NCBI GenBank assembly: GCA_016741895.1
Contig: JACVCT010000007.1
Location: forward strand, 1-39,896
Origin: Gemmatimonadaceae bacterium
GTDB lineage: Bacteria > Gemmatimonadota > Gemmatimonadetes > Gemmatimonadales > Gemmatimonadaceae
Reading direction: 5' to 3'
DNA length: 39,896 nt
The notes under the pieces were generated by a model. The model made no database searches, was not told the origin of the DNA, and saw nothing but the letters and a program-made list of their open reading frames with translations. Position 1 is the first letter of the stretch. The number at the start of each line of letters is the position of its first letter. This document shows positions 18,321 through 26,006 of the stretch, in pieces. The translations under genes were made by a program, and so were the position numbers.

Positions 18321-19595
18321 TCAGCTCACACGCTTCGTCTTCTTCTTGAGGAAGTCCATGAGCACGAACTGGCCGAGGCTCATGGTGTTGGTGAAGTAAG
18401 CCTTGCCACGGCTGATTTCACTCACGCGCCGCACGAACTCCACCAGCGCGCGATCGCGTGCCAGCATGAAGGTGTTGATCATGATGCCGCTCTTGCGGCA
18501 CGCGGCCACCTCACGCAGGGTCTCGGCAATCACATAGCCATCGAGCCCCATGGAGTTCTTGTAGATCTGCCCGTCGGGCATGGTCAGCGCGCTCGGCTTG
18601 CCATCGGTGATCATGATGATCTGCCGCATGTCCTTCTTCTGCGCCATCAGCAGCCGACGCGCGAGCTTGAGACCCTCGGCCGTGTTGGTGTGATACGGGC
18701 CAACCTGACTGCCCGCCAGCGTGGCCAGCGGAATTTCCTCGGCGCTGTCGTGAAACAGCACCACACGAATGGTGTCACCCGGAAACTGCGTGCGAATGAG
18801 ATGCGTAAGCGCGAGCGCCACCTTCTTGGCCGGCGTGAAGCGATCTTCGCCGTACAGAATCATGCTGTGCGAGCAGTCCAGCATGAGCACCGTGGCGCAG
18901 CTGGAGCGATACTCGCTCTGCCGCACCATCAGGTCCTTGTAGTCGAGATCGATGGGCACGTCGAGTGAGCCCGTGCGCCCCAGCGCATTGGCCAGCGTGG
19001 CCGGAACGTCGAGGTTCAGGGTGTCGCCAAACTCGTAGGGCTTGCTCCACGCGTCGCTCTCCACGCCCGTGGCCAGCTGCGGCGTGTCGTGACTGCCCAC
19101 GCTGCCCTTGCCGAAGCTGCCCAGCAGGTGGCGCAGGGTCTTGTAGCCCAGGAAGTCCATGCCCTTGGCCGTGAGCGAGAACTGCACGTCGCGCGCGGCC
19201 GCCTGGCCAATGGATCCCTTGCCGGTGAGCGGGCGGTCGCCACCCTCGCCGTTGGCGTCACCGGAGAGCTTGAGGTAGCCGTCCTGCAGGAGACGCTGCA
19301 CGAGGCCGTCAAGCAGCTGGGCCAATTGCTCCTCGCTGACGGAGTCCCCTTCGCCGCGCAGGGCCTCGAGCATTTCGGGCGTCAGCTGCCCGCTCTCGAT
19401 CAGCGCCCGCAGGATGGCCTCCTTGAGCGCGTCGAGTGACTTGTCGGGCTCCTCGTCGGGTTCGCCCCAGTACGCGCCCTGGCCACCGGCAAAACCCGAC
19501 TGCAGCAGGAAATCCGCCAGCTGGTCGAGCAGCGCCTGCAGGTCCACCGCGTCCGCCCACTGCGGATTGAACTTCGTGTACGTGTGAGACCGCAT
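18321..19595 (-). CDS. VWA-domain protein, partner of a MoxR/ChlI-like ATPase
   Basis: 424 residues. The track ORF starts at 19979, inside the divergent transporter. The real start is ATG 19595 ([13 protein letters not shown]), with a GGAGAG ribosome binding site 3 bases upstream. The N-terminal half is acidic and partly helical. The C-terminal half is a von Willebrand A domain with a complete metal-binding (MIDAS) set: DCSHS (LMLDCSHSM), the Thr region around YHTNTAEG, and ITDGKPSAL. Proteins of this type act with a hexameric AAA+ ATPase of the magnesium-chelatase or MoxR type, in metal insertion or complex remodelling. The matching ATPase gene is at 24032-25477 on the same strand, with two genes between them. 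The client protein is unknown. A 97-base gap separates it from the PEP-CTERM-like gene. Confidence 0.85.
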   Translation of the reverse strand: MRSHTYTKFNPQWADAVDLQALLDQLADFLLQSGFAGGQGAYWGEPDEEPDKSLDALKEAILRALIESGQLTPEMLEALRGEGDSVSEEQLAQLLDGLVQRLLQDGYLKLSGDANGEGGDRPLTGKGSIGQAAARDVQFSLTAKGMDFLGYKTLRHLLGSFGKGSVGSHDTPQLATGVESDAWSKPYEFGDTLNLDVPATLANALGRTGSLDVPIDLDYKDLMVRQSEYRSSCATVLMLDCSHSMILYGEDRFTPAKKVALALTHLIRTQFPGDTIRVVLFHDSAEEIPLATLAGSQVGPYHTNTAEGLKLARRLLMAQKKDMRQIIMITDGKPSALTMPDGQIYKNSMGLDGYVIAETLREVAACRKSGIMINTFMLARDRALVEFVRRVSEISRGKAYFTNTMSLGQFVLMDFLKKKTKRVS

Positions 19596-19619
19596 ATGCT
19601 CTCCGGTTAACCTTCTCCC

Positions 19620-21131
19620 ATGAGTCTGTACGCTCGGCCCGTCGAAAGCGATCCCACCAAACCGCAGGCGCGGCGCTCGGACCCGTTCCGGGTGCTGCGG
19701 ACCCACCGGAACTTCCGCCTGTTCTGGACAGGGCAGACGGCCTCGCTCATCGGCACCTGGATGCAGACCATGGCCGTGGGCTGGCTGTCGCTCGAGCTCT
19801 CCAACTCGGCCTTCGTGGTGGGACTGGTGGCAAGCATGGGGGCGCTCCCCATCGTGCTCTTCAGCATGCACGCCGGCGCGCTGGTGGACCGGGGCAACAA
19901 GCTGCGCATCGTGCGCATCACGCAGACGCTGTTTCTGCTGCAGGCCCTGGTGCTGTTTGCTGTGACGCTCAGCGGCCATGTGACGGTGGGGCTGCTGCTG
20001 GCGCTGTCGCTGGTGCAGGGCGTATTGAGCGCGGTGGAGATCCCGGCGCGGCAGAGCCTGATCATTCAGCTGGTGGGACGGGAGGACCTGCAGCCGGCCA
20101 TTGCGCTCAACTCCAGCGGGTTCAATCTGGCCCGGGTGGTGGGGCCGGCGGTGGGGGGGGCGGTCATTGGGAAGCTCGGCATCGCATGGTGTTTTGGGTT
20201 CAATGCTTTGAGCTTCGGTTGGGTGTTGTGGGGGCTGGCGCGGATTGGAACGGCAAACGGTGAAACAGCAAACCGCGACAGCGGTGGGTCGGCAGCCGCG
20301 GGGTTCGAAACGGCCAACGGCGATAGCGCGGCGCCGGAAGCCTTTGCGCCGGAAGCCATTGGGGCAGAAGCCTCAACGGCAGGGACTGCGGTTGGGGCGG
20401 CGGTTGGGGCTTCTGGGGTTGAGGCTTCCGAGCATGAAGGCATCCGGCGTGAGGGCTCTCGCGGTTTGCCGTTTCGCAATGCGCTGTCGGCAGATGGCTA
20501 TCGCAGTTTCCAAACCATCCTGCGGCAGACATCGGCAGACGCATGGGACGGTCTTCGGTACCTCTCCCTCCCCGGTCCCGTGCGCGAGCTGCTGCTGCTC
20601 GTCACCATCGGCGCCATACTCGGTGGTCCCTTCATTGCCCTCATGCCCGTGGTTGCGCGGGAGCAGTTGGGGCTCGGGGCAGAGGGCTACGGTGCCCTGC
20701 TGGCCATGGTGGGTATCGGGGGACTGATCGGCGCCCTGCTCGTGGCCGGCCCGGTGTCGCACAAGCCCCACAAGGGCCGCGTGCTCATCGGGGCGGCGCT
20801 GGCCTTTCCGCTGCTTCTGCTTGCCTTTGCCCTCACGCGCACGCCATGGCTGGCCTATGCGCTGCTGCTGCTCACGGGCATGGCCATGATCATGTTCAAC
20901 TCGCTCAGCAACGGTGTGCTGCAGTTGCTGGTGGACGAACGCTACCGCGGCCGCCTCATGGCGTTCTACTCGCTGGTGTTCGTGGGCCTGTCGCAGGCGG
21001 TGGGTGCACTGGCCCTGGGCGCGCTGGCGCGCATGCTGGGCGGAGGACCGGCCATTGCGCTGTGTGCGCTGGTGCTGGCGGTGGCGTCGGGGGCGGCGTG
21101 GAGGAGGGGCATGTTCTGGCGGCAGGTCTGA
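19620..21131 (+). CDS. Major facilitator superfamily exporter (MFS_3/EntS-like) with a repeat-derived central loop
   Basis: 503 residues, about 12 membrane helices. The N-terminal motif FRLFWTGQTASLIGTWMQ and the ALVDRGNKLRIVRITQ loop are typical of the EntS-like MFS_3 branch, which exports siderophores or other small molecules. This branch is normally 400-430 residues. The excess is about 87 residues (about 210-297) between helices 6 and 7, rich in Ala, Gly, Glu and Thr, and encoded by repeat element E1. The frame stays open through the repeat and both transporter halves look intact, so the gene is probably functional. It is divergent from the VWA gene with a 24-base gap and convergent with the TonB-dependent receptor. 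The substrate is unknown. Confidence 0.9.
   Translation: MSLYARPVESDPTKPQARRSDPFRVLRTHRNFRLFWTGQTASLIGTWMQTMAVGWLSLELSNSAFVVGLVASMGALPIVLFSMHAGALVDRGNKLRIVRITQTLFLLQALVLFAVTLSGHVTVGLLLALSLVQGVLSAVEIPARQSLIIQLVGREDLQPAIALNSSGFNLARVVGPAVGGAVIGKLGIAWCFGFNALSFGWVLWGLARIGTANGETANRDSGGSAAAGFETANGDSAAPEAFAPEAIGAEASTAGTAVGAAVGASGVEASEHEGIRREGSRGLPFRNALSADGYRSFQTILRQTSADAWDGLRYLSLPGPVRELLLLVTIGAILGGPFIALMPVVAREQLGLGAEGYGALLAMVGIGGLIGALLVAGPVSHKPHKGRVLIGAALAFPLLLLAFALTRTPWLAYALLLLTGMAMIMFNSLSNGVLQLLVDERYRGRLMAFYSLVFVGLSQAVGALALGALARMLGGGPAIALCALVLAVASGAAWRRGMFWRQV
20249..20510. repeat. Palindromic repeat element E1, inside the MFS coding sequence
   Basis: A copy of the E family. The left arm has AACGGCAAACGG, GGCCAACGGCGATAGC and GCGCCGGAAGCC. 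The centre has AGAAGCCTCAACGGCAGG facing GGTTGGGGCTTCTG. The right arm returns through GAGGCTTCC and GCGGTTTGCCGTTTCGC. It is in frame with the transporter and contains no stop in that frame. Confidence 0.8.
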
Positions 21132-21408
21132 GAAAAGCAAACGGCGACAGCTGAACAGCAAACGGCGGCACAGCCAACAGCGAAACGGCCAACTGCGGCA
21201 GCCCTATCCGGCAGCCTGCATGCTCGGCAGCCTCAATGGCAGAAGCCCCAACTGCAGGACCTGCGGTTGAGGCTTCTGAGTTGAGGCTTCTGATGTAAAG
21301 GCTCCCGGCGCGACGGCTATCGCCGTTGGCCGTGTCGTGCTGCGGCTGTCGCAGTTGGCTGTTTCGCTGTTGGCTGCTCCGCTGTTGGCTGTCGCTGTTT
21401 GCTGTCGT
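21132..21408. repeat. Palindromic repeat element E2, between convergent genes
   Basis: It fills the whole gap between the stops of the MFS gene and the TonB-dependent receptor gene. The left arm repeats AACGGC/AACAGC words. The centre is GCAGAAGCCCCAACTGCAGG facing CCTGCGGTTGAGGCTTCTG. The right arm has GGCTATCGCCGTTGGCCG and repeated GCTGTTGGCTG words. Transcripts from either side would fold it into a large hairpin, so it may serve as a bidirectional terminator. Confidence 0.85.
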
Positions 21409-23526
21409 TCAGCCCAGCGTGAGCCCAAACCGCAGCGTCCTTCCCGGCTGCGGCAGCCCGCACTGATCGTACACCGTCGCGTTGCTCACATTGTCCATCG
21501 CCACCAGCGCCGTGAGGCGCTGCAGCAGCCCGCGTCCACGCAGCGTGAATGTGCGCGTGATGGCCGCGTCGCCCACCGTCTGCGCGTCCAGCTTCACCTG
21601 GCGCCCGAGGTCGGGATGCTGGCAGTACTGCGCGCCCGTATGGCGGGTCATCGCGCTCGCGCGGAAGCCTTTCATGAGCGGCGAAATGAACGCCAGCGAC
21701 GCGCGCTGCTCGGGATTGCGTTCCGCGTAGCGGTCGCTGGCGTTGGTGATGCTGCGGTCCTGCACCCGAATGCGCTGCAGCGTCACGTCGCCCGTGATGG
21801 TTGCGCCGCGCAGCGCCGCCGGACTGTAGCTCAGCAGCGCCTCGGCGCCGTGACTACGGATCTCGTCGCGGTTGATGCGACGGAACAGACGGTTGGGCAG
21901 GGTCACGCGCACCACCGCGTCATCAAGGCGGTGAGCAAAGCCCACCAGCTGCAGTTGCAGACCGCGCGCCGCAAAGGCCCCACCGTCGAGCGTCACGCCG
22001 CCCTCAAAGCCCAGCAGGGTCTCGGGGCGCAGGGTGGGATTGGGGTCGAAGCGGTTGAGTGCGCCGCTGTAGAGTTCACGAAGCGCGGCAAAACGCGCGC
22101 GCTCGCTGGCCGAGGCGTGGAGGCGAATGCCGTCGTTGATACGCAGCGTGGTGCCCAGACGCCAACCGGTCTGTGTGAGGGTGCCCAGTGACTCACGCCC
22201 GCCGCTGCGTGGCGTGCTCGCGCGGTCGTGTACCACACCACCACTGAACAGCACGCGCTCGTGCACCGGCACATCGATCTCCGTGCCGACACTCGTGAGA
22301 CGCTGCTCGTAGCGCGTGGCCACTGACGCGGGATTCTCTGCGGCCATGGTCTCGTCGTAACGCACCCGACTGTCGGTGGCGGCCACACGCAGTTGCATGT
22401 TGCCGGGCAGCGAGTGTGTGCCTTCTATGCGCGCGATGTCGGTGGTTTCCGCGCCCAGCTCACGCGTCGTCACCCTGGCGTAGTCACGATTGGCATAGGT
22501 CTCGATTTCGAGATCCTGCGTGGTGCGGCCCGCACTTGCTGACAGCGTGCCATACCCCAGCGGCGTCTGACGCACGCCGCTGCCGGCCGTGAGCAGTCCC
22601 AGCGCGCGCGACTGCGCGGGGTAGCGCCAGTAACGCGGCGACGCGATGTGCTGCTCCGGTGCCACGCCACGCTCGGCGGTGTAGCCGGTGGCCGTGAAGC
22701 CCACATAGGCGCCGGATGGATTGTCCCAGCGCAGCGCGGCAAAGCCGTCGAGCTGTGACTGATCGGTGTTGGTGCGCAGCCGCGTGTTGCGGAGATCACC
22801 CGGATCGGCCGCGCCACCGGTGAGGCCATTGCCCGGATTGCCGCCCGAACGCGCAAACCCGTCACGCGCGCGCGACGACACCCCACCGCGCACACGCAGC
22901 GTACCGCCGCCCAGCGTGAAGGGCTGCGCCACAGCGGCCGAGAGCACGCGGCTGCCGTACTGGTCGATGCCGGTGCCGAGTGTGGCGCTGCGGGAGAGTG
23001 GCGCCATGCCTCCCGCGCGTCTGGGCAGCGGGGCGTTGAGGTCGAGTCGGATGACACCGCCCAGCGTATTGGCGCCGCCCAGCAGCGTGGCGAGGCCGCG
23101 CACCACGGTGATCTGCTCGATGCCGGTGGTGGGCAGAATGGACGGGTCCATGCGCGAATCCCAACCCACCGAGAGCGGCAGGCCGTCGAGCAGCCCGGCC
23201 GCCTGACGCGAGTCGCTGCCGCGCACACTGATTTCCGTTTCGCCGCGCGAGTTCTGCCTGACCAGCACAAAGGCCGTCTGACGCAGCACGTCGGCCAGCG
23301 CCGGCGCGGGCTGCAGCGGCACAGGCAGCGAATCCGGACGGATGACCACGGCCGTGGCACCACCCGTCACCGATGGTGCGCGCGAGCCACGCACGGCCAT
23401 GGGTTCAATACGGCGGGCGGAGGTGTCGGGCGTGCTGCGGGGCTGCGGACTACGCTGCTGCGCGACAAGCGCAGCGGGGACGAGCAGAGCCAGCAGGGTG
23501 GGGAAAGAAACCAGAGGTCTGCGCAT
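21409..23526 (-). CDS. TonB-dependent outer-membrane receptor
   Basis: 705 residues. The track start (a GTG at 23571) precedes the better start at ATG 23526, which begins a clear signal peptide (MRRPLVSFPTLLALLVPAA, cleaved near VAQQ). The plug domain (about 40-150) has ADVLRQTAFVLV, the plug signature VRGSDSRQAAGLLDGLPL and GIEQITVVRGLATLLGGANTLGGVI. The rest is a 22-strand-type barrel with alternating aromatic and polar strands, ending in LRFGLTLG. Such receptors import metal chelates, cobalamin or glycans using TonB energy. Nothing in the sequence fixes the ligand. The neighbouring exporter and the VWA/ATPase pair could mean a metal-related role, which is inference. There is no TonB box clear enough to call. 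Confidence 0.92.
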   Translation of the reverse strand: MRRPLVSFPTLLALLVPAALVAQQRSPQPRSTPDTSARRIEPMAVRGSRAPSVTGGATAVVIRPDSLPVPLQPAPALADVLRQTAFVLVRQNSRGETEISVRGSDSRQAAGLLDGLPLSVGWDSRMDPSILPTTGIEQITVVRGLATLLGGANTLGGVIRLDLNAPLPRRAGGMAPLSRSATLGTGIDQYGSRVLSAAVAQPFTLGGGTLRVRGGVSSRARDGFARSGGNPGNGLTGGAADPGDLRNTRLRTNTDQSQLDGFAALRWDNPSGAYVGFTATGYTAERGVAPEQHIASPRYWRYPAQSRALGLLTAGSGVRQTPLGYGTLSASAGRTTQDLEIETYANRDYARVTTRELGAETTDIARIEGTHSLPGNMQLRVAATDSRVRYDETMAAENPASVATRYEQRLTSVGTEIDVPVHERVLFSGGVVHDRASTPRSGGRESLGTLTQTGWRLGTTLRINDGIRLHASASERARFAALRELYSGALNRFDPNPTLRPETLLGFEGGVTLDGGAFAARGLQLQLVGFAHRLDDAVVRVTLPNRLFRRINRDEIRSHGAEALLSYSPAALRGATITGDVTLQRIRVQDRSITNASDRYAERNPEQRASLAFISPLMKGFRASAMTRHTGAQYCQHPDLGRQVKLDAQTVGDAAITRTFTLRGRGLLQRLTALVAMDNVSNATVYDQCGLPQPGRTLRFGLTLG

Positions 23527-23612
23527 GCGGCGGGGCTGGGAGTGTGCTGCCTCCAAGCCTAGTGCGCGCACCTAAACGCCCGATTAATGATTCTGCTCGT
23601 TCCTCTGGATCT

Positions 23613-24010
23613 TCAACTGACTATCACGGATTTCGCGGACAGCCCACGGAAAAAGCAGGACCGCAGCTCCCGAGTCCTGACCCTGCATTAATGAGTGTCG
23701 GTGCAGAAGCCGGATCGTCAACAGCTCACGCAGAGAACTGCAGGAGAACCGCAGAGAGCGCAGAGGAGTCGATCGTCTACGGATTGACTTTCATGTTTAA
23801 TCCGTGTGGTTTCCGCCCAATCCGCGTCATCCGCAACAAGGCAGTTCGACCCAAACGGCTTCTCTCTGCGCCCTCTCTCCCTCCCATTCTCTGCTTGAGC
23901 TGTTAACAATCTCGCTTTAGCAACAAGTGTCGGTGCAGCAGCCGGGTCGTCAACTGCGCAGTTCTCCTGTGGTTTCCTTTGTTGTCCGCGGAATCCGTGG
24001 TAATCAGTCC
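23613..24010. repeat. Nested inverted-repeat composite (second repeat family)
   Basis: This occupies most of the roughly 505-base gene-free stretch between the TonB-dependent receptor and the ATPase gene; I see no gene in it. The outer arms, about 55 bases, are 23613-23667 and 23955-24010 (CACGGATTTCGCGGACA facing TGTCCGCGGAATCCGTGG). The inner arms, about 50 bases, are 23718-23768 and 23859-23907 (CAACAGCTCACGCAGAGAA facing TTCTCTGCTTGAGCTGTTAA). Two 29-base direct repeats beginning AGTGTCGGTGCAG, with two mismatches, lie at 23694 and 23926 and flank the inner arms. The pattern suggests one hairpin element inserted into another. Confidence 0.8.
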
Positions 24011-24031
24011 AAGCGATGCCCGCCGAGCGCG

Positions 24032-25477
24032 TCAGTACTCGTCGCGCTTGCGCCGCGATTCGCGCTCGGGCCGCGTGTACATGCCCACGTCGGAGCGCGA
24101 GATGCGCCGACGCGCCACGAGTGCCTCGAGCACCAGTTCGCAGGCCACCACCACCAGTGCATCGTCGTCACGCGGCGCGAGACCCACGGCGGTGACGAGA
24201 TCGACAAGGCCGGGCACGAGATCGAAACCCTTGCGCACCAGATCCACCGCCATGTCGTCGGCGATCTGCAGCAGGTTGCCCTGCTCGAACCAGATCACGA
24301 TGCTGTCGGTGTCGAGATCCCCCGCGCGCGCTTCGAGTGTGGCGTGACAGGCGCGGCGAATGAGTTCGCGCGCGATGGCCGCCGCACCGACGAGTTCACC
24401 CTCGTACTCGAGCTCCATCTTGCCGGTGATGGCCGGCAGTGCGGCATACACGTCGCCCAGACGCGGCACGGCCTCACGGTCGCCCTGACGCAGCGCGCGG
24501 GACTCGGCGTTGGACACCACGTTCTCGAGCGTGGTGATGGGCATGCGCTGCGACACGCCGCTGCGCCTGTCGATGCGCTTGTCCTCGCGCGCCTCGAAGG
24601 CCACGCGCTCCACCACTTCCGACACGAGATCGGGCACGCGGATTTCCACGCTGCCGGTGCGCGCCGTCCACGCTTCCTGCTGCGTGATGGCCACGCCGAG
24701 ATCGACGACTTCCGGATAGTGCGTGATGATCTCGCTGCCGATGCGATCCTTGAGCGGCGTGATGATCTTGCCGCGCGCCGTGTAGTCTTCGGGATTGGCG
24801 GTGAAGCAGAGCAGCACATCGAGGGCGAGGCGCACCGGATAGCCTTTGATCTGCACATCACCTTCCTGCATGATGTTGAACAGACCCACCTGCACCTTGC
24901 CGGCAAGATCGGGCAGCTCATTGAGCGCGAAGATGCCGCGGTTGGCGCGCGGCAGCATGCCGTAGTGAATCGTGAGCTCGTCGCTCAGCAGGTGCCCACC
25001 ACGCGCGGCCTTGATGGGGTCCACGTCGCCGATGATGTCGGCCACCGTCACGTCAGGCGTGGCGAGCTTCTCCACGTAGCGCTGCTCGCGTGCCACCCAG
25101 GCAATGGGGGTGTCGTCGCCATGTTCGTCGATGAGCAGGCGCGCATAGCGGCTGATGGGGCGGAACGGATCGTCGTTGATCTCACTGCCCGCCACCACCG
25201 GCATGGCCTCGTCGAGGAGGGTCATGAGCGCCCGCAGGATGCGCGATTTCGCCTGACCACGCAGGCCGAGCAGGATGAAGTTGTGCCGTGCCAGCAGCGC
25301 ATTGACGATCTGCGGCATGACCGTGTCTTCATATCCAAGCACCCCGCGGAACAGGGGCCCGCCATCCTGCAGGCGCGCGATGAGGTTGCGGCGGATCTCT
25401 TCCTTGACGGATCCGGGCCGGTTGGCAGCGTAGCCGGAACGTTTCAGGGCGCCGAGGGTGTCAGGAAGTCGCGTCAC
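24032..25477 (-). CDS. AAA+ ATPase, MoxR/magnesium-chelatase ChlI-like
   Basis: 481 residues. A Walker A motif GLRGQAKSR lies near residue 70, and a Walker-B-like strand GIFALNELPDL near 190. Asn replaces the usual first Asp there; as I recall, this is typical of this chelatase-like subfamily. GLFNIMQEGDVQIKG, LCFTANPEDYT (sensor 1) and TPLKDRIGSEI follow. Such ATPases form rings that act on metal-dependent or membrane client complexes with a VWA-domain partner, here probably the product of 18321-19595. The start is GTG at 25477; no better in-frame start lies just upstream. The C-terminal tail is strongly basic (RPERESRRKRDEY). The gap upstream carries the lipoprotein promoter on the other strand. 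The client is unknown. Confidence 0.88.
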   Translation of the reverse strand: MTRLPDTLGALKRSGYAANRPGSVKEEIRRNLIARLQDGGPLFRGVLGYEDTVMPQIVNALLARHNFILLGLRGQAKSRILRALMTLLDEAMPVVAGSEINDDPFRPISRYARLLIDEHGDDTPIAWVAREQRYVEKLATPDVTVADIIGDVDPIKAARGGHLLSDELTIHYGMLPRANRGIFALNELPDLAGKVQVGLFNIMQEGDVQIKGYPVRLALDVLLCFTANPEDYTARGKIITPLKDRIGSEIITHYPEVVDLGVAITQQEAWTARTGSVEIRVPDLVSEVVERVAFEAREDKRIDRRSGVSQRMPITTLENVVSNAESRALRQGDREAVPRLGDVYAALPAITGKMELEYEGELVGAAAIARELIRRACHATLEARAGDLDTDSIVIWFEQGNLLQIADDMAVDLVRKGFDLVPGLVDLVTAVGLAPRDDDALVVVACELVLEALVARRRISRSDVGMYTRPERESRRKRDEY

Positions 25478-25602
25478 AGGTCCAAAACGGTGAGAAGTGG
25501 AGCGCCGGGCATGGGACCGACGCCTTCCGAAGCTGAGAAAATGCTTGGGGTGTAACGGTTTGCGGATCGCAGGCTGAGGTGATTCTTAGCACCACCTTTC
25601 CC

Positions 25603-25630
25603 TTGACAGGGTGTGACCTGCCCGTAGTTT
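25603..25630 (+). promoter_or_regulatory. Sigma-70 type promoter of the mini-lipoprotein gene
   Basis: A perfect -35 TTGACA (25603-25608) is followed 16 bases later by TAGTTT (25625-25630), a partial match to TATAAT. The predicted start near 25637 gives a leader of about 85 bases that folds into two hairpins. The -10 is weak, so the exact box is uncertain. Confidence 0.55.
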
Positions 25631-25643
25631 GGAGGTGCAAGAT

Positions 25644-25694
25644 CCCCGTCGGCACATCCGCCGAGGGGGCCGTGCGCTTTTCAGGCCGCACGGC
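25644..25694 (+). promoter_or_regulatory. Structured 5' leader with two consecutive hairpins
   Basis: The first hairpin pairs CCCCGTCGGC with GCCGAGGGGG around a 6-base loop, with one mismatch. The second pairs GCCGTGCG perfectly with CGCACGGC around a 10-base loop. Both lie between the predicted start point and the ATG at 25723. They could stabilise the mRNA or respond to a signal. They match no riboswitch class known to me. Confidence 0.5.
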
Positions 25695-25722
25695 GCAAAC
25701 ACCGCCCCGTTGAGGTTACTCC

Positions 25723-25911
25723 ATGAAGCGCATCGCCCTCGTCGCTGCTGCCCTCGTGCTCGCCGCCTGCTCCGCCAAGGAAGAGGCCCCCGCCGCTGAC
25801 TCGGCGATGGCTGCTCCGGCTGCCGCTGCCCCGGCCACGGATTCGGCCATGATGGCTCCGCCGGCCGACTCGATGGCTGACTCCACGGCTGACACGACCA
25901 AGAAGATGTAA
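25723..25911 (+). CDS. Mini-lipoprotein, Ala/Asp/Ser-rich
   Basis: 62 residues. A signal peptide (MKRIALVAAALVLAAC) ends in a perfect lipobox LAAC, so Cys16 would be lipidated. The mature part is only about 46 residues of low complexity with repeated ADS/TDS and APAA words and a Lys-Lys-Met end; no fold is predicted. A GAGG ribosome binding site lies 9 bases before the ATG. It has its own promoter, structured leader and strong terminator, which argues that it is a real, well-expressed single gene despite its size. It may act as a small outer-membrane lipoprotein of the spacer or envelope-stability kind, but nothing in the sequence proves that. Confidence 0.83.
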   Translation: MKRIALVAAALVLAACSAKEEAPAADSAMAAPAAAAPATDSAMMAPPADSMADSTADTTKKM

Positions 25912-25913
25912 TT

Positions 25914-25974
25914 CGAGACCCCTCGGGGTCTTGTGGTGCGGGCGGGAGCTTCTGGCTTCCGCCCGCACTTTTTT
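25914..25974 (+). terminator. Double hairpin with T-run after the mini-lipoprotein gene
   Basis: A 7-bp hairpin AGACCCC-TC-GGGGTCT directly after the stop is followed by a stronger stem, GTGCGGGCGG paired with CCGCCCGCAC (25936-25968), then six T residues. This is a standard intrinsic terminator for the + strand. Confidence 0.9.
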
Positions 25975-26006
25975 CTGTCCCGCAAAGTCCCGACAGGTCT
26001 CGCCGG

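Noticed and set aside
23373-23906. 177-codon + strand ORF in the repeat-filled gap
   Set aside because: It overlaps the start of the TonB-dependent receptor gene antisense and then runs through inverted repeats. There is no ribosome binding site, domain or composition resembling a protein.
24190-25477. Bacteriochlorophyll magnesium chelatase subunit BchI
   Set aside because: The ATPase resembles ChlI, but no photosynthesis genes are nearby and the VWA partner is not BchD-like in length or domain order. A general MoxR/ChlI-like role is safer.
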